A stretch of DNA of 64,000 bases, taken from contig NZ_JABTCF010000001.1 of NCBI RefSeq assembly GCF_014596745.1, positions 1-64,000 on the forward strand, written 5' to 3'. The first letter of the stretch is position 1, and each line of letters starts with the position of its first letter. Both the position numbers and the translations under genes were made by a program. Below are positions 8,799-16,590 of this stretch, piece after piece. The DNA is from Maribacter aquimaris. GTDB lineage: Bacteria > Bacteroidota > Bacteroidia > Flavobacteriales > Flavobacteriaceae. The notes below the pieces were generated by a model. It ran no database searches. It saw nothing but the letters and a program-made list of their open reading frames with translations, and had not been told where the DNA came from.

Positions 8799-9482
8799 AT
8801 TTAAATTGTTCTGAACATATTTTCATGCTATATGTCAGACTACTAAAGCTACTGCTGACGAAACTTTGTTTGTCAGCATCCTGATAAAGACCACGTCTTT
8901 CATCAGGACTCGCCATTTGAATTATTCTGAACATATTTTCATGCTATATGCCAGACTACTAAAGCTACTGCTGACGAAACTTTGTTTGTCAGCATCCTGA
9001 TAAAGACCACGTCTTTCATCAGGACTCGCCATTTAAATTGTTCTGAACATATTTTCATGCTATATGCCAGACTACTAAAGCTACTGCTGACGAAACTTTG
9101 TTTGTCAGCATCCTGATAAAGACCACGTCTTTCGTCAGGACTCGCCATTTGAATTGTTCTGAACATATTTTCATGCTATATGCCAGACTACTAAAGCTAC
9201 TGCTGACGAAACTTTGTTTGTCAGCATCCTGATAAAGACCATGTCTTTCATCAGGACTCGCCATTTTACAATTATTCCGACAATATTTAAATCTGTCAGA
9301 AAACAAAAGCTACTGCTGACGAAACTTTGTTTGTCAGCATCCTGATAAAGACCATGTCTTTCATCAGGACTCGCCATTTTACAATTATTCCGACAATATT
9401 TAAATCTGTCAGAAAACAAAAGCTACTGCTGACGAAACTTTGTTTATCAGCATCCCGATAAAACTACGTCTTTCATCATCGC
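8793..9482 (-). repeat. Six tandem 113-116 bp hairpin repeats forming the tRNA-Met leader
   Basis: Units start at 8793, 8909, 9025, 9141, 9257 and 9370. The four nearest the tRNA are 116 bp (type A) and the two distal ones 113 bp (type B); the most distal is degenerate at its outer end. Every unit begins with CTCGCCATT, the complement of the first tRNA bases plus upstream flank. Each holds two hairpins of the same design. One has 7-bp arms TGCTGAC/GTCAGCA, a one-base bulge, AAAC/GTTT and a three-base loop. The other has arms TCCTGAT/ATCAGGA, a one-base bulge, AAAGAC/GTCTTT and a three-base loop. A third hairpin differs in sequence between types A and B but keeps TCTGRCA paired with TGT(T)C(A/G)GA. 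A single promoter lies upstream, so the array should be transcribed as the leader of tRNA-Met. Confidence 0.93.
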
Positions 9483-9506
9483 TCAGCATATCGTTTTAAA
9501 CGGCTG

Positions 9507-9537
9507 CAAATATAAAGTTTAATTTTTGGTTCTTCAA
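9507..9537 (-). promoter_or_regulatory. Promoter of the repeat array and tRNA-Met
   Basis: On the minus strand, TTG at 9537-9535 is followed after 20 bases by TATATTTG at 9514-9507, matching the Bacteroidetes -33/-7 pattern (TTG, TAnnTTTG). Transcription should start near 9500, just before the first repeat copy, and run about 830 bases to the terminator at 8671. Confidence 0.75.
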
Positions 9538-9622
9538 CATTCATCTTAAAAAAATATTCTTCCTCTTTTATTTTTTTATCATTTAGATTTATATATATTG
9601 CCCATAATAAATACCAATCTTG

Positions 9623-10006
9623 ATGAGCGATAAGACTAAATTTGAAATTGAATTTGTAATACAGTCTTCACCCCAATTGTTATATCAGTATTTGTCAACA
9701 CCTTCCGGACTTTCGGAATGGTTTGCCGATAATGTCAATTCGAGGGGGGAGTTGTTCCGGTTTATTTGGGATGGCACTGAAGAAGAAGCTAAATTATTAA
9801 AAAGAAAGAGCGAGGAATTCGTAAGATTCGCTTGGGAAGAGAATGATGATGATTCTTACTTTGAAATGAGGATCATCGTTGATGAGATCACCAAGGATGT
9901 TTCACTTTTTATCATAGATTTTGCAGAAGAGGACGAAGTGGATGAAGCAAAAATGCTTTGGGAAAATCAAGTAACCGACCTTAAACAGGTTTTAGGTTCA
10001 AAATAG
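9623..10006 (+). CDS. START-like domain protein (AHSA1/SRPBCC superfamily)
   Basis: A 127-residue single-domain protein of the flavobacterial START-like family. It opens MSDKTKFEIEFVIQSSPQLL, which leads into the first strand and helices of the helix-grip fold, and contains LYQYLSTPSGLSEWFADNV, the typical SRPBCC 'substrate pocket' lead-in. The C-terminal part is strongly acidic. The ATG at 9623 is preferred to the in-frame TTG three bases earlier. The ligand is unknown. It is followed by a strong terminator at 10037. Confidence 0.85.
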   Translation: MSDKTKFEIEFVIQSSPQLLYQYLSTPSGLSEWFADNVNSRGELFRFIWDGTEEEAKLLKRKSEEFVRFAWEENDDDSYFEMRIIVDEITKDVSLFIIDFAEEDEVDEAKMLWENQVTDLKQVLGSK

Positions 10007-10036
10007 GATTCCGCGTAGAATTATGCAGTATATTTG

Positions 10037-10065
10037 GCCCTGAAAATACTATCAGGGCTTTTTTT
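10037..10065 (+). terminator. Rho-independent terminator abutting the next start codon
   Basis: GCCCTGA pairs with TCAGGGC across an eight-base loop, followed by seven T. The base after the last T is the first base of the ATG at 10066, so the terminator of the upstream gene fills the whole leader of the downstream gene. Confidence 0.85.
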
Positions 10066-10911
10066 ATGATCAATTTTAACGGTGAACTACTTCAAGAAAA
10101 CTCTAATTTTCTAAACCATGAAAATAGGGGACTACGCTATGGCGACGCTCTTTTTGAGACGATAAGGGTGGTTAATTCAAAAATATATTTTTGGGAAACG
10201 CATTACCTGCGCTTAATGTCCTCCATGCGAATCCTTAGAATGGAAATCCCCATGGACTTTACGATGGAGTCTTTTGAGGAACAAATAGTAAAGACACTAC
10301 AAAACAACGGGCTAAACCAAAAATCGGCAAGGGTTCGTTTAACCGTGTTTAGAAACAATGGGGGATTCTACACTCCAACCAATAATGATGTTTCTTATAT
10401 CATAGAAGCGAATGAACTGCCATCTACCTTTTATAGTATAGAGGACAAGACCTATGAGGTGGACCTTTTCAAGGATTTTTATCTGAACCCCGATATGTTA
10501 TCGACCTTAAAGACCAACAATAAGATCTTAAATGTCGTGGGCAGTGTTTTTGCTGAAGAAAACGAACTTGACAATTGTTTGTTGTTGAATGCACAGAAGA
10601 GTGTGGTAGAGGCCCTAAATGGAAATCTATTTTGGGTACAAGGCAATGTGATTAAGACCCCTCCACTTTCCGACGGATGTTTAAAGGGTGTTCTTCGAAA
10701 TAAATTGATTGAAATAATCAAAAGTCTGAAGGACTACACTTTGCTTGAAACCTCCATTTCCCCATTTGAACTGCAAAAGGCCGATGAGCTTTTTATAACG
10801 AATGCCATTGTGGGTATACAACCGATTACCAAATACAGGAAAAAACATTTTGGTAATGAAGTAGCGAAAAGTCTGTTGGGTAAATTGAATGCTTCGGCCA
10901 GACTTGGATAA
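10066..10911 (+). CDS. Class IV aminotransferase (4-amino-4-deoxychorismate lyase/BCAT fold)
   Basis: A 281-residue fold-type IV PLP enzyme. It begins MINFNGELL and has the family's GLRYGDALFETIRV signature at about residues 22-36. The expected Schiff-base lysine is Lys149 in STLKTNNK, and a second conserved block reads LLLNAQKSVVEALNGNLFWV (about 174-193) and LSDGCLKGVLRN (about 204-215). By length and sequence it resembles PabC (aminodeoxychorismate lyase, folate pathway) more than branched-chain aminotransferase, but the two cannot be separated by eye. The ATG follows directly on a terminator U-run; later ATGs would remove the conserved N-terminus. The convergent neighbour at 10925 is YqgE. 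Confidence 0.85.
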   Translation: MINFNGELLQENSNFLNHENRGLRYGDALFETIRVVNSKIYFWETHYLRLMSSMRILRMEIPMDFTMESFEEQIVKTLQNNGLNQKSARVRLTVFRNNGGFYTPTNNDVSYIIEANELPSTFYSIEDKTYEVDLFKDFYLNPDMLSTLKTNNKILNVVGSVFAEENELDNCLLLNAQKSVVEALNGNLFWVQGNVIKTPPLSDGCLKGVLRNKLIEIIKSLKDYTLLETSISPFELQKADELFITNAIVGIQPITKYRKKHFGNEVAKSLLGKLNASARLG

Positions 10912-10924
10912 ACCAAAGTGTTCC

Positions 10925-11485
10925 TTAGTTTAGGCTAGGATTTTCCGGTGCGTTCGACCAAATTAAATAATTACCACCCAATTCCAACATTTTTTCCTTC
11001 CAAAAGGCGATAGAGGATTTTTGGATTATGGAACTGGAGTATTCATTGGGAACCACAATCCATGATTTAGAGGATAATTCCTGATCCAGTTGTAGGGAAG
11101 ACCACCCGGAATACCCAAGGAAGAAACGTATATCCTCATCAGTGATCACCCCTTCATTGATCAACTGTACGGTGGTTTCAAAATCACCACCCCAATAAAT
11201 GCCGTCAGCTATTTCTATACTATTATCGATAAGATCGGGAACCTTATGTATAAAATAAAGATTATCCTGTTCCACAGGGCCACCATTATATACTTGAAGC
11301 GGTATTGAGATTTCAGTCACCAAATCATTGATATTGTACTCCAAAGGCTTGTTTAGGATAAAACCAACAGAACCTTCCTCGTTATGCTCTGCCAACAAAA
11401 CCACGGACCTATTGAAAGAAACATCCCCTGTTAACGAGGGTTCCGCGATAAGTAGCTTGCCTTTATTTGGTTTTATACCAATCAT
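10925..11485 (-). CDS. YqgE/AlgH family protein
   Basis: A 186-residue member of the YqgE/AlgH (DUF179) family. The start at 11485 (MIGIKPNKGKLLIAEPSL) matches the usual N-terminus; an upstream ATG at 11518 would add eleven non-conserved residues. Hallmarks visible are GKLLIAEPSL, FNRSVVLLAEH, GSVGFILNKPL and the later FFLGYSGWSSLQLDQEL. The biochemical role of the family is not firmly established. The HU gene lies upstream on the same strand but a terminator separates them. Confidence 0.92.
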   Translation of the reverse strand: MIGIKPNKGKLLIAEPSLTGDVSFNRSVVLLAEHNEEGSVGFILNKPLEYNINDLVTEISIPLQVYNGGPVEQDNLYFIHKVPDLIDNSIEIADGIYWGGDFETTVQLINEGVITDEDIRFFLGYSGWSSLQLDQELSSKSWIVVPNEYSSSIIQKSSIAFWKEKMLELGGNYLIWSNAPENPSLN

Positions 11486-11546
11486 ATTTGCTTTTCTGAT
11501 GTAACTAAAATAAGACAATTCCTATAAAACACAAACTAGTACATAC

Positions 11547-11577
11547 AAAAAAAACCTTGACAGTAATGCCAAGGTTT
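11547..11577 (-). terminator. Rho-independent terminator after the HU gene
   Basis: AAACCTTG and CAAGGTTT form an 8-bp stem around a ten-base loop; on the minus strand a run of T follows. The plus strand also has a short T-run, so weak two-way activity is possible. Confidence 0.8.
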
Positions 11578-11599
11578 TTCAAAAGTATAATAATATAGA

Positions 11600-11872
11600 T
11601 TAGTTTACCGCTTTGCCTAAATCAGCACCTGCTTTAAACTTAACAACATTTTTAGCTGCAATTTTGATAGTTTTTCCAGTTGATGGGTTTCTACCTTCTC
11701 TTGCATTTCTTTTAGATACAGACCAAGATCCGAATCCTACTAATGATACACGATCTCCTTTTTTAAGAGAACCTTCAACATTACCTAGGAAAGACTCCAA
11801 TGACTTTTTAGCCGCAGCTTTTGTGATGCCAGCATCAGCAGCCATTGCATCGATTAATTCTGTTTTGTTCAT
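11600..11872 (-). CDS. HU family DNA-binding protein
   Basis: A 90-residue nucleoid protein. The N-terminal helical part MNKTELIDAMAADAGITKA is followed by the beta-arm region with GFGSWSVSKRNAREGRNPST and KTIKIAAKNVVKFKAGADL, the standard HU/IHF DNA-binding signature with the proline that intercalates at the arm tip. It binds and bends DNA without much sequence preference and compacts the nucleoid. It is a single-gene unit with a good promoter (11919-11948) and its own terminator, as expected for an abundant protein. Confidence 0.96.
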   Translation of the reverse strand: MNKTELIDAMAADAGITKAAAKKSLESFLGNVEGSLKKGDRVSLVGFGSWSVSKRNAREGRNPSTGKTIKIAAKNVVKFKAGADLGKAVN

Positions 11873-11918
11873 AATGTAATTAAATTAATTGTTTTAAAAA
11901 TAATTTTAAACCTTTGAA

Positions 11919-11948
11919 CAAATTTATACGGATTTACCGTGAACACAA
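11919..11948 (-). promoter_or_regulatory. Promoter of the HU gene
   Basis: On the minus strand TTG at 11948-11946 and TAAATTTG at 11926-11919 are separated by 19 bases, matching the Bacteroidetes consensus. The predicted leader is about 40 bases. Confidence 0.65.
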
Positions 11949-12049
11949 GTAAAACAAGGGGAAATCGCCGTTTTTGTTAATAACTCAATAGGTTTGTTGA
12001 TAAAGTAGGGCTTTTTTTACGTCTCTCGCAGCCCAATGGTAGTGGGGCT

Positions 12050-13018
12050 TTACGTCATAGAGGCTGTTTTCATCAATTTTAGTCCGTTTAAGACATCGCG
12101 GATTGCCATTCTTCGTTTTCCCGGTAATTGGATTTCCTCTAGATAAATATATCCTCCTGTTACCGCAACTTTCATTTCTGCCTTGCCACTTATGACCTGC
12201 CCAACTTCAAGGTCGTGCACCCCCTCTTCCATAGAGGCCTTATGTATTTTAAGGAAAGATTCCTCCCCGCCATTGTTCAATGTGGTCCAAGCGACAGGGT
12301 AGGGGCTTAATCCCCTGATAAAATCATAAATCTGTTTTAAAGATCCGTTCCAATCAATTCGACATGTTTCCTTATGTATTTTAGGGGCTTCCTTTAAATG
12401 GCTGTTGAAAGCTTGTGGGGTTCTGGTGACGGACCCTTGGAGTATCCCCTGAACCGTTTCCAAAACAACCTTGGCCCCAAGATGCATCAATTTATCGTGT
12501 AAGGTACCTGCGGTATCGTCATTGGTGATATCGACCTTGGCTTGAAGGATCATTTCGCCAGTATCTATCTTATCATCTAGATAAAAGGTAGTGACCCCGG
12601 TTTCGGTCTCTCCGTTGATAATAGCCCAATTGATGGGTGCAGCACCCCTATAATCGGGAAGTAATGATGCATGTAGATTGAACGTACCGTAATCCGGCAT
12701 TTGCCATACAACCTTAGGTAACATTCTAAAGGCCACTACAATCTGTAGGTTGGCATTCAATGCCTCCAATTCCCCTACGAATGTTTCATCTTTAAGATTT
12801 GTAGGTTGTAGAATAGTCAACCCTTTTTCCTCAGCATACTCCTTTACAGCTGATTTATGTATTTTTCGTCCCCTGCCGGCTTGTTTGTCAGGTGCAGTCA
12901 ACACGCCTACAATATTAAATTCGTTTTGCACCAATGCATCAAGAATGGTAACGGCAAACTCCGGCGTTCCCATAAAAACAATCCTTAAATCTTCCTTCTT
13001 AAGCGAGCTCATATTCAT
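12050..13018 (-). CDS. fmt: Methionyl-tRNA formyltransferase
   Basis: A 322-residue enzyme that formylates Met-tRNA(fMet) with 10-formyl-tetrahydrofolate for translation initiation. The N-terminal catalytic domain shows LRIVFMGTPEFAV and the folate-binding/active-site block FNLHASLLPDYRGAAPINWAIINGE (quoted as FNLHASLLPDYRG and AAPINWAIING). The C-terminal tRNA-binding domain contains IRGLSPYPVAWT. The start at 13018 overlaps the last 20 bases of recQ; an ATG six bases inside (MSSLKKEDL) is equally possible. The overlap indicates translational coupling in a kinase-recQ-fmt operon. Confidence 0.95.
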   Translation of the reverse strand: MNMSSLKKEDLRIVFMGTPEFAVTILDALVQNEFNIVGVLTAPDKQAGRGRKIHKSAVKEYAEEKGLTILQPTNLKDETFVGELEALNANLQIVVAFRMLPKVVWQMPDYGTFNLHASLLPDYRGAAPINWAIINGETETGVTTFYLDDKIDTGEMILQAKVDITNDDTAGTLHDKLMHLGAKVVLETVQGILQGSVTRTPQAFNSHLKEAPKIHKETCRIDWNGSLKQIYDFIRGLSPYPVAWTTLNNGGEESFLKIHKASMEEGVHDLEVGQVISGKAEMKVAVTGGYIYLEEIQLPGKRRMAIRDVLNGLKLMKTASMT

Positions 13019-14897
13019 TTCTGGTATTTATTCTTATTCTTTCATTTTCCAACAATCCCCGCAAAGCGATTAGAACGACATCCTCATTAAAGGGAAGGGT
13101 TTTGATCAAATCCCTGGAAGACTTCGGCCCGATGCTTAATTGCCGTACGATTTCTTCCGACACAAAGGTAGTTAGGTTTACGTTCAACTCCTTTTTAGCC
13201 TTACAAATATCGCATCGCCCACATTCGGTCGCCTGGGTTTCCCCAAAATAGTGCAGCAATTGTATGTTCCTACAGGTTTTCGTGTTCTTGATATAGGAAA
13301 GAATAGCATCAACATTCCTTATTTTTAGGCTATTCAGGGCTTTGACCCTTTTCGCGAATACATTTATGGTACTGTCATCTTCCCGAGGAACCAAAAAGGT
13401 GATTTCCAAATCACTGTTTCGTTCATCATACTCGATAACTTGGTCCGTCTGCAACTTTTTCAGTACAGCCAACACCTTATCCTCCGATACTCCCGCTTTT
13501 TTGGCAACCAATACGGTATTTATCTTGGTATCAAATTCAAACACCCCCCCATAGGTTCGCAATAGCGTTTGTACTATAACTGCCAAGTTCCTGTTTTTGT
13601 CGAGATAATCGAATAATTGATCTTTATCAGCTATAAATCGGAGCGTAGTTTTTTTTGAAAAAGCCTCTGACAGGGCAAGGACCGAATTTTGATCCAAAAT
13701 ACGAAAGGCATTATAAGTGATCAAAGGGTTTAATCGGTATGCCTCACAAAACGCATTGAAATTTAATTGAAAATACTCATCATATCCTTCCCCATAGGGG
13801 ATTTGGAAATAATTATTGAGTTTGTTATACACTAATTTAATAAAGGGGATATCGGGTAAGACACTTAGGAACTGGTTTTTTACCTGCGCAATATCGCTAT
13901 TGTTGGTCAGCAAAATCGCCCGTGCCGGTTTACCGTTTCTACCAGCCCTTCCAGCCTCTTGAAAGTAGTTTTCAATGCAATCGGGAATTTGGTAATGCAC
14001 GACCAAGGTTACATCGGGTTTGTCGATACCCATACCAAAAGCGTTTGTGGCTACCATGGTCTTCACCTTATTACTTAACCATAAGTCGAGACGTTTCTTT
14101 TTCTCCTGTTTGGATAATCCCCCATGATAATACGATGAAGAACACCCATTCGTTTGAAGAAATGTCGCCAAGGTTTGGGCAGCCCGTCGGGTACGTACAT
14201 AAACGATGGCACTGTGGTCCAAGTTGGAACAAAGTTGTTTTAATCGATATCTTTTGTCCTCTTCCCAAGAAACGGAAAAAGCAATGTTGTTGCGGGCAAA
14301 CGAATCCTTTACAACCAAAGGGTCGGTCAAAGTAAGACTTTCGACAATATCCTTTGCGACAGCCTCCGTAGCCGTAGCCGTAAGGGCAATGATAGGTACA
14401 TTGGGGAGGAGTTCCCGCAATGTGGAGCACTCGAGATAAGCGGGTCTAAAATCATGCCCCCATTGCGATATACAGTGGGCCTCGTCTATGGCAATAAGAT
14501 TAACGTTCATTTGCTGAATGCGATCGCGAACCAGTTCTTGCTGTAGCCTTTCGGGGGATAGATAGAGAAACTTGTAATTGCCATATAAACAATTGTCCAA
14601 AAGGTTATTGACTTCCTCAAACGAAATACCGCCGGTCAAGGCAATAGCCTTTATCCCTTTTTCCCTCAATACTTCGACCTGGTTTTGGATCAAGGCAATC
14701 AATGGGGAAATAACGATACAGATGCCCTCCTTACACAAGGCGGGTAATTGGAAGCAGAGCGACTTACCACCCCCGGTTGGGAGCAAGGCAAGCACATCCC
14801 TTTCGGCCAATACCGCATCTATTATTGTTTTCTGGGAACCCTTAAAGGACCCAAAACCCCAGTAATGCTCTAAAATGGTCTGCGGGTCCTTTTGCAT
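12999..14897 (-). CDS. recQ: ATP-dependent DNA helicase RecQ
   Basis: A 632-residue 3'-5' DNA helicase. Motif I is LPTGGGKSLCFQLPA (Walker A 41-46), motif II is IDEAHCISQWGHDFRPAY (DEAH 138-141), with the RecQ aromatic-rich loop, and motif VI carries GRAGRNGKPARAIL. The zinc-binding RQC part shows CRNIQLLHYFGE and CGRCDICK. The usual HRDC domain of E. coli RecQ is not obvious; the C-terminus is short (about 60 residues after the zinc cysteines). The start codon shares one base with the stop of the upstream kinase (TAATG), so translation is probably coupled. Confidence 0.95.
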   Translation of the reverse strand: MQKDPQTILEHYWGFGSFKGSQKTIIDAVLAERDVLALLPTGGGKSLCFQLPALCKEGICIVISPLIALIQNQVEVLREKGIKAIALTGGISFEEVNNLLDNCLYGNYKFLYLSPERLQQELVRDRIQQMNVNLIAIDEAHCISQWGHDFRPAYLECSTLRELLPNVPIIALTATATEAVAKDIVESLTLTDPLVVKDSFARNNIAFSVSWEEDKRYRLKQLCSNLDHSAIVYVRTRRAAQTLATFLQTNGCSSSYYHGGLSKQEKKKRLDLWLSNKVKTMVATNAFGMGIDKPDVTLVVHYQIPDCIENYFQEAGRAGRNGKPARAILLTNNSDIAQVKNQFLSVLPDIPFIKLVYNKLNNYFQIPYGEGYDEYFQLNFNAFCEAYRLNPLITYNAFRILDQNSVLALSEAFSKKTTLRFIADKDQLFDYLDKNRNLAVIVQTLLRTYGGVFEFDTKINTVLVAKKAGVSEDKVLAVLKKLQTDQVIEYDERNSDLEITFLVPREDDSTINVFAKRVKALNSLKIRNVDAILSYIKNTKTCRNIQLLHYFGETQATECGRCDICKAKKELNVNLTTFVSEEIVRQLSIGPKSSRDLIKTLPFNEDVVLIALRGLLENERIRINTRNEYELA

Positions 14898-15460
14898 TAT
14901 AGCGTTTTGGTATGATCAAGTATAAACTGCACCCTTTCATGAACACTTCCTTTGGGCACAAGGGTTACATCATAAGAGAAATTGCCATAGGACTTGGCCA
15001 GGCAATCGTGGATCTTTATCGATTCTTCGAACGATTCGAAACGTTCGCTGTCCGTCACATGGATTTCCTTCCATGGGGGCATAAGAAAAATATGGTCGTA
15101 TCGCAAGGTTTGGCAGGGTTCTGAAAATTCAGAGGTATAGGTTTGCTGAAAACAATCCATATAAGCCAATACGTCGGGTATTCCACGGTCAAAAAAGACA
15201 ACGTCCCTTGTGGATTTCAGCGCAGATCGGTATTGATTGATACGGGCATTCAGAATATTCAGGTTAAAACTTTTAGGGTCGGGGACCGAAACAATGGGGT
15301 TCGAAACTATCTCTATGTCACCACCTTGTGTCTTTTCCTCTGAAGTCATATCGCGTATAACCTCATGCAAACAATGGAAGCCATCCATCTCCAACTGCTC
15401 AATGACCGAAGTCTTACCTGTACTGGGGCCTCCAGTGATTACAATTTTTTTCGCCTTCAA
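14897..15460 (-). CDS. P-loop nucleotide kinase-like ATPase (AAA_28 type)
   Basis: A 187-residue P-loop protein starting MKAKKIVITGGPSTGKTSV, with Walker A at residues 10-17. An aspartate-arginine pair in VVFFDRGIPDVLAY matches the DRG motif of AAA_28/NadR-kinase-like proteins, and YDHIFLMPPW supplies the later core strand. Such proteins are usually annotated only as ATP-binding; the substrate is unknown. It is the first gene of the kinase-recQ-fmt operon and is divergent from the DUF493 gene at 15549. Confidence 0.8.
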   Translation of the reverse strand: MKAKKIVITGGPSTGKTSVIEQLEMDGFHCLHEVIRDMTSEEKTQGGDIEIVSNPIVSVPDPKSFNLNILNARINQYRSALKSTRDVVFFDRGIPDVLAYMDCFQQTYTSEFSEPCQTLRYDHIFLMPPWKEIHVTDSERFESFEESIKIHDCLAKSYGNFSYDVTLVPKGSVHERVQFILDHTKTL

Positions 15461-15525
15461 TAGTTCTGTGTTAAGAGTGTAAAAATACGGAATACAGGAT
15501 TATTATAAAATTGTTATTGAAGCCT

Positions 15526-15533
15526 TATATTTG
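15526..15533 (+). promoter_or_regulatory. -7 box upstream of the DUF493 gene
   Basis: TATATTTG fits TAnnTTTG and ends 15 bases before the ATG at 15549. It rules out the upstream in-frame TTG at 15531, which lies inside the box. No good -33 TTG is seen at the right spacing. Confidence 0.5.
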
Positions 15534-15548
15534 TACAAAATTGTGGCA

Positions 15549-15836
15549 ATGAATACAGAGAACCCTGAAGAGTTTTATACCCGTTTACGAACCCAACTGG
15601 AAGAAAGTACCCAATGGCCCTCCCTATACCTGTACAAGTTTATTGTATTGACCGATGAAGAGAAGATCAATCAGATACATTCCATTTTCAATAATTTGGG
15701 AGCTGTCATCGATTCCAAACTGTCAAAAAACGGCAAATACACCAGCCTTTCGATACAGGTAAATCTAGAGAACCCCGATGCTGTAATTGAAAAATACATA
15801 GAAGTTGGGGTAATTGAAGGGGTTATATCCTTATAA
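15549..15836 (+). CDS. DUF493 family protein (YbeD-like)
   Basis: A 95-residue small alpha/beta (ferredoxin-like fold) protein. The sequence MNTENPEEFYTRLRTQLEES, LYLYKFIVLTDEEKI, and GKYTSLSIQVNLENPDAVIEKY fits the DUF493 (YbeD) family. YbeD in E. coli is structurally ACT-like and probably regulatory, but the role here is unknown. The start at 15549 is chosen because the upstream start lies in the promoter. It is followed by DUF4290 and murA on the same strand. Confidence 0.85.
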   Translation: MNTENPEEFYTRLRTQLEESTQWPSLYLYKFIVLTDEEKINQIHSIFNNLGAVIDSKLSKNGKYTSLSIQVNLENPDAVIEKYIEVGVIEGVISL

Positions 15837-15921
15837 AATAGCAAATACAGCATAATTTTCTTAATTTGCAGCCGTTATAGAAATACTTCCTACCCGCTTT
15901 AATAGCATAAAAACTTAAGAT

Positions 15922-16575
15922 TTGAATTTAGTAGAAAACCTAGAATATAATACGGAACGTGAAAAACTCATAATTCCGGAATACGGTCGTCATTTTCAAA
16001 AAATGGTAGACCATGCCATATCGATTGAAGATCGTGAAGAGCGAAATAAAGTAGCCCAGGCCATAATAAGTGTCATGGGTAATATACAACCCCATTTGAG
16101 GGATGTGCCTGATTTTCAGCATAAATTATGGGATCAATTGTTTATTATGTCCGATTTTAAATTGGATGTTGATTCCCCTTTTCCAATTACTTCCAAGGAA
16201 ATGTTGCAACAAAGGCCTGAACCACTTGGGTATCCACAGAATTTCCCTAAATATCGTTTCTATGGCAATAACATAAAACGAATGATCGATGTTGCCGTTG
16301 AATGGGATAAGGGTGATATGCGTGATGGACTCGAATATGCCATCGCCAACCATATGAAGAAATGTTACCTTAATTGGAACAAGGATACCGTAGATGACAC
16401 CGTCATTTTCAAACATCTCTACGAATTGAGTGATGGGCAAATAGACCTTGCCAAGGAAGGTGAAAACCTTACCGATAGTGGTCAATTCCTTAAAAATAGG
16501 GTAGCCAAGAATCCTCGTAGCACTACAGGAAAGAAAAGTCAAAGAAGCAATAATCGCGGTAAAAAGCGATACTAA
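15922..16575 (+). CDS. DUF4290 domain protein
   Basis: A 217-residue protein of the Bacteroidetes-specific DUF4290 family. The family-like opening is NLVENLEYNTEREKLIIPEY, followed by GRHFQKMVDHAISIEDREER and the middle block PEPLGYPQNFPKYRFYGNNI. A basic, low-complexity tail (KNPRSTTGKKSQRSNNRG) ends it. The start is a TTG; no ATG exists before residue 28, which lies within conserved sequence. Function is unknown. It precedes murA by 15 bases, so the two are probably co-transcribed. Confidence 0.88.
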   Translation: MNLVENLEYNTEREKLIIPEYGRHFQKMVDHAISIEDREERNKVAQAIISVMGNIQPHLRDVPDFQHKLWDQLFIMSDFKLDVDSPFPITSKEMLQQRPEPLGYPQNFPKYRFYGNNIKRMIDVAVEWDKGDMRDGLEYAIANHMKKCYLNWNKDTVDDTVIFKHLYELSDGQIDLAKEGENLTDSGQFLKNRVAKNPRSTTGKKSQRSNNRGKKRY

Positions 16576-16590
16576 TAGTCTCAATCCTAA

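Noticed and set aside
8880-8912. CTGATGA inside each repeat suggested a hammerhead ribozyme or C/D-box RNA
   Set aside because: The GAAA and cleavage-site elements of a hammerhead are missing where needed, and there is no paired D box; the motif is just part of the bulged hairpin.
8939-9419. Overlapping minus-strand frames of 75-83 codons in the tRNA-Met repeats
   Set aside because: Unit length is 116 or 113 bp, not a multiple of three, so each copy is read in a different frame; the frames only reflect absence of stops in a repeat. Structure and position point to RNA.
8793-9482. CRISPR array
   Set aside because: Repeats are over 110 bp with no unique spacers, and no cas genes are nearby.
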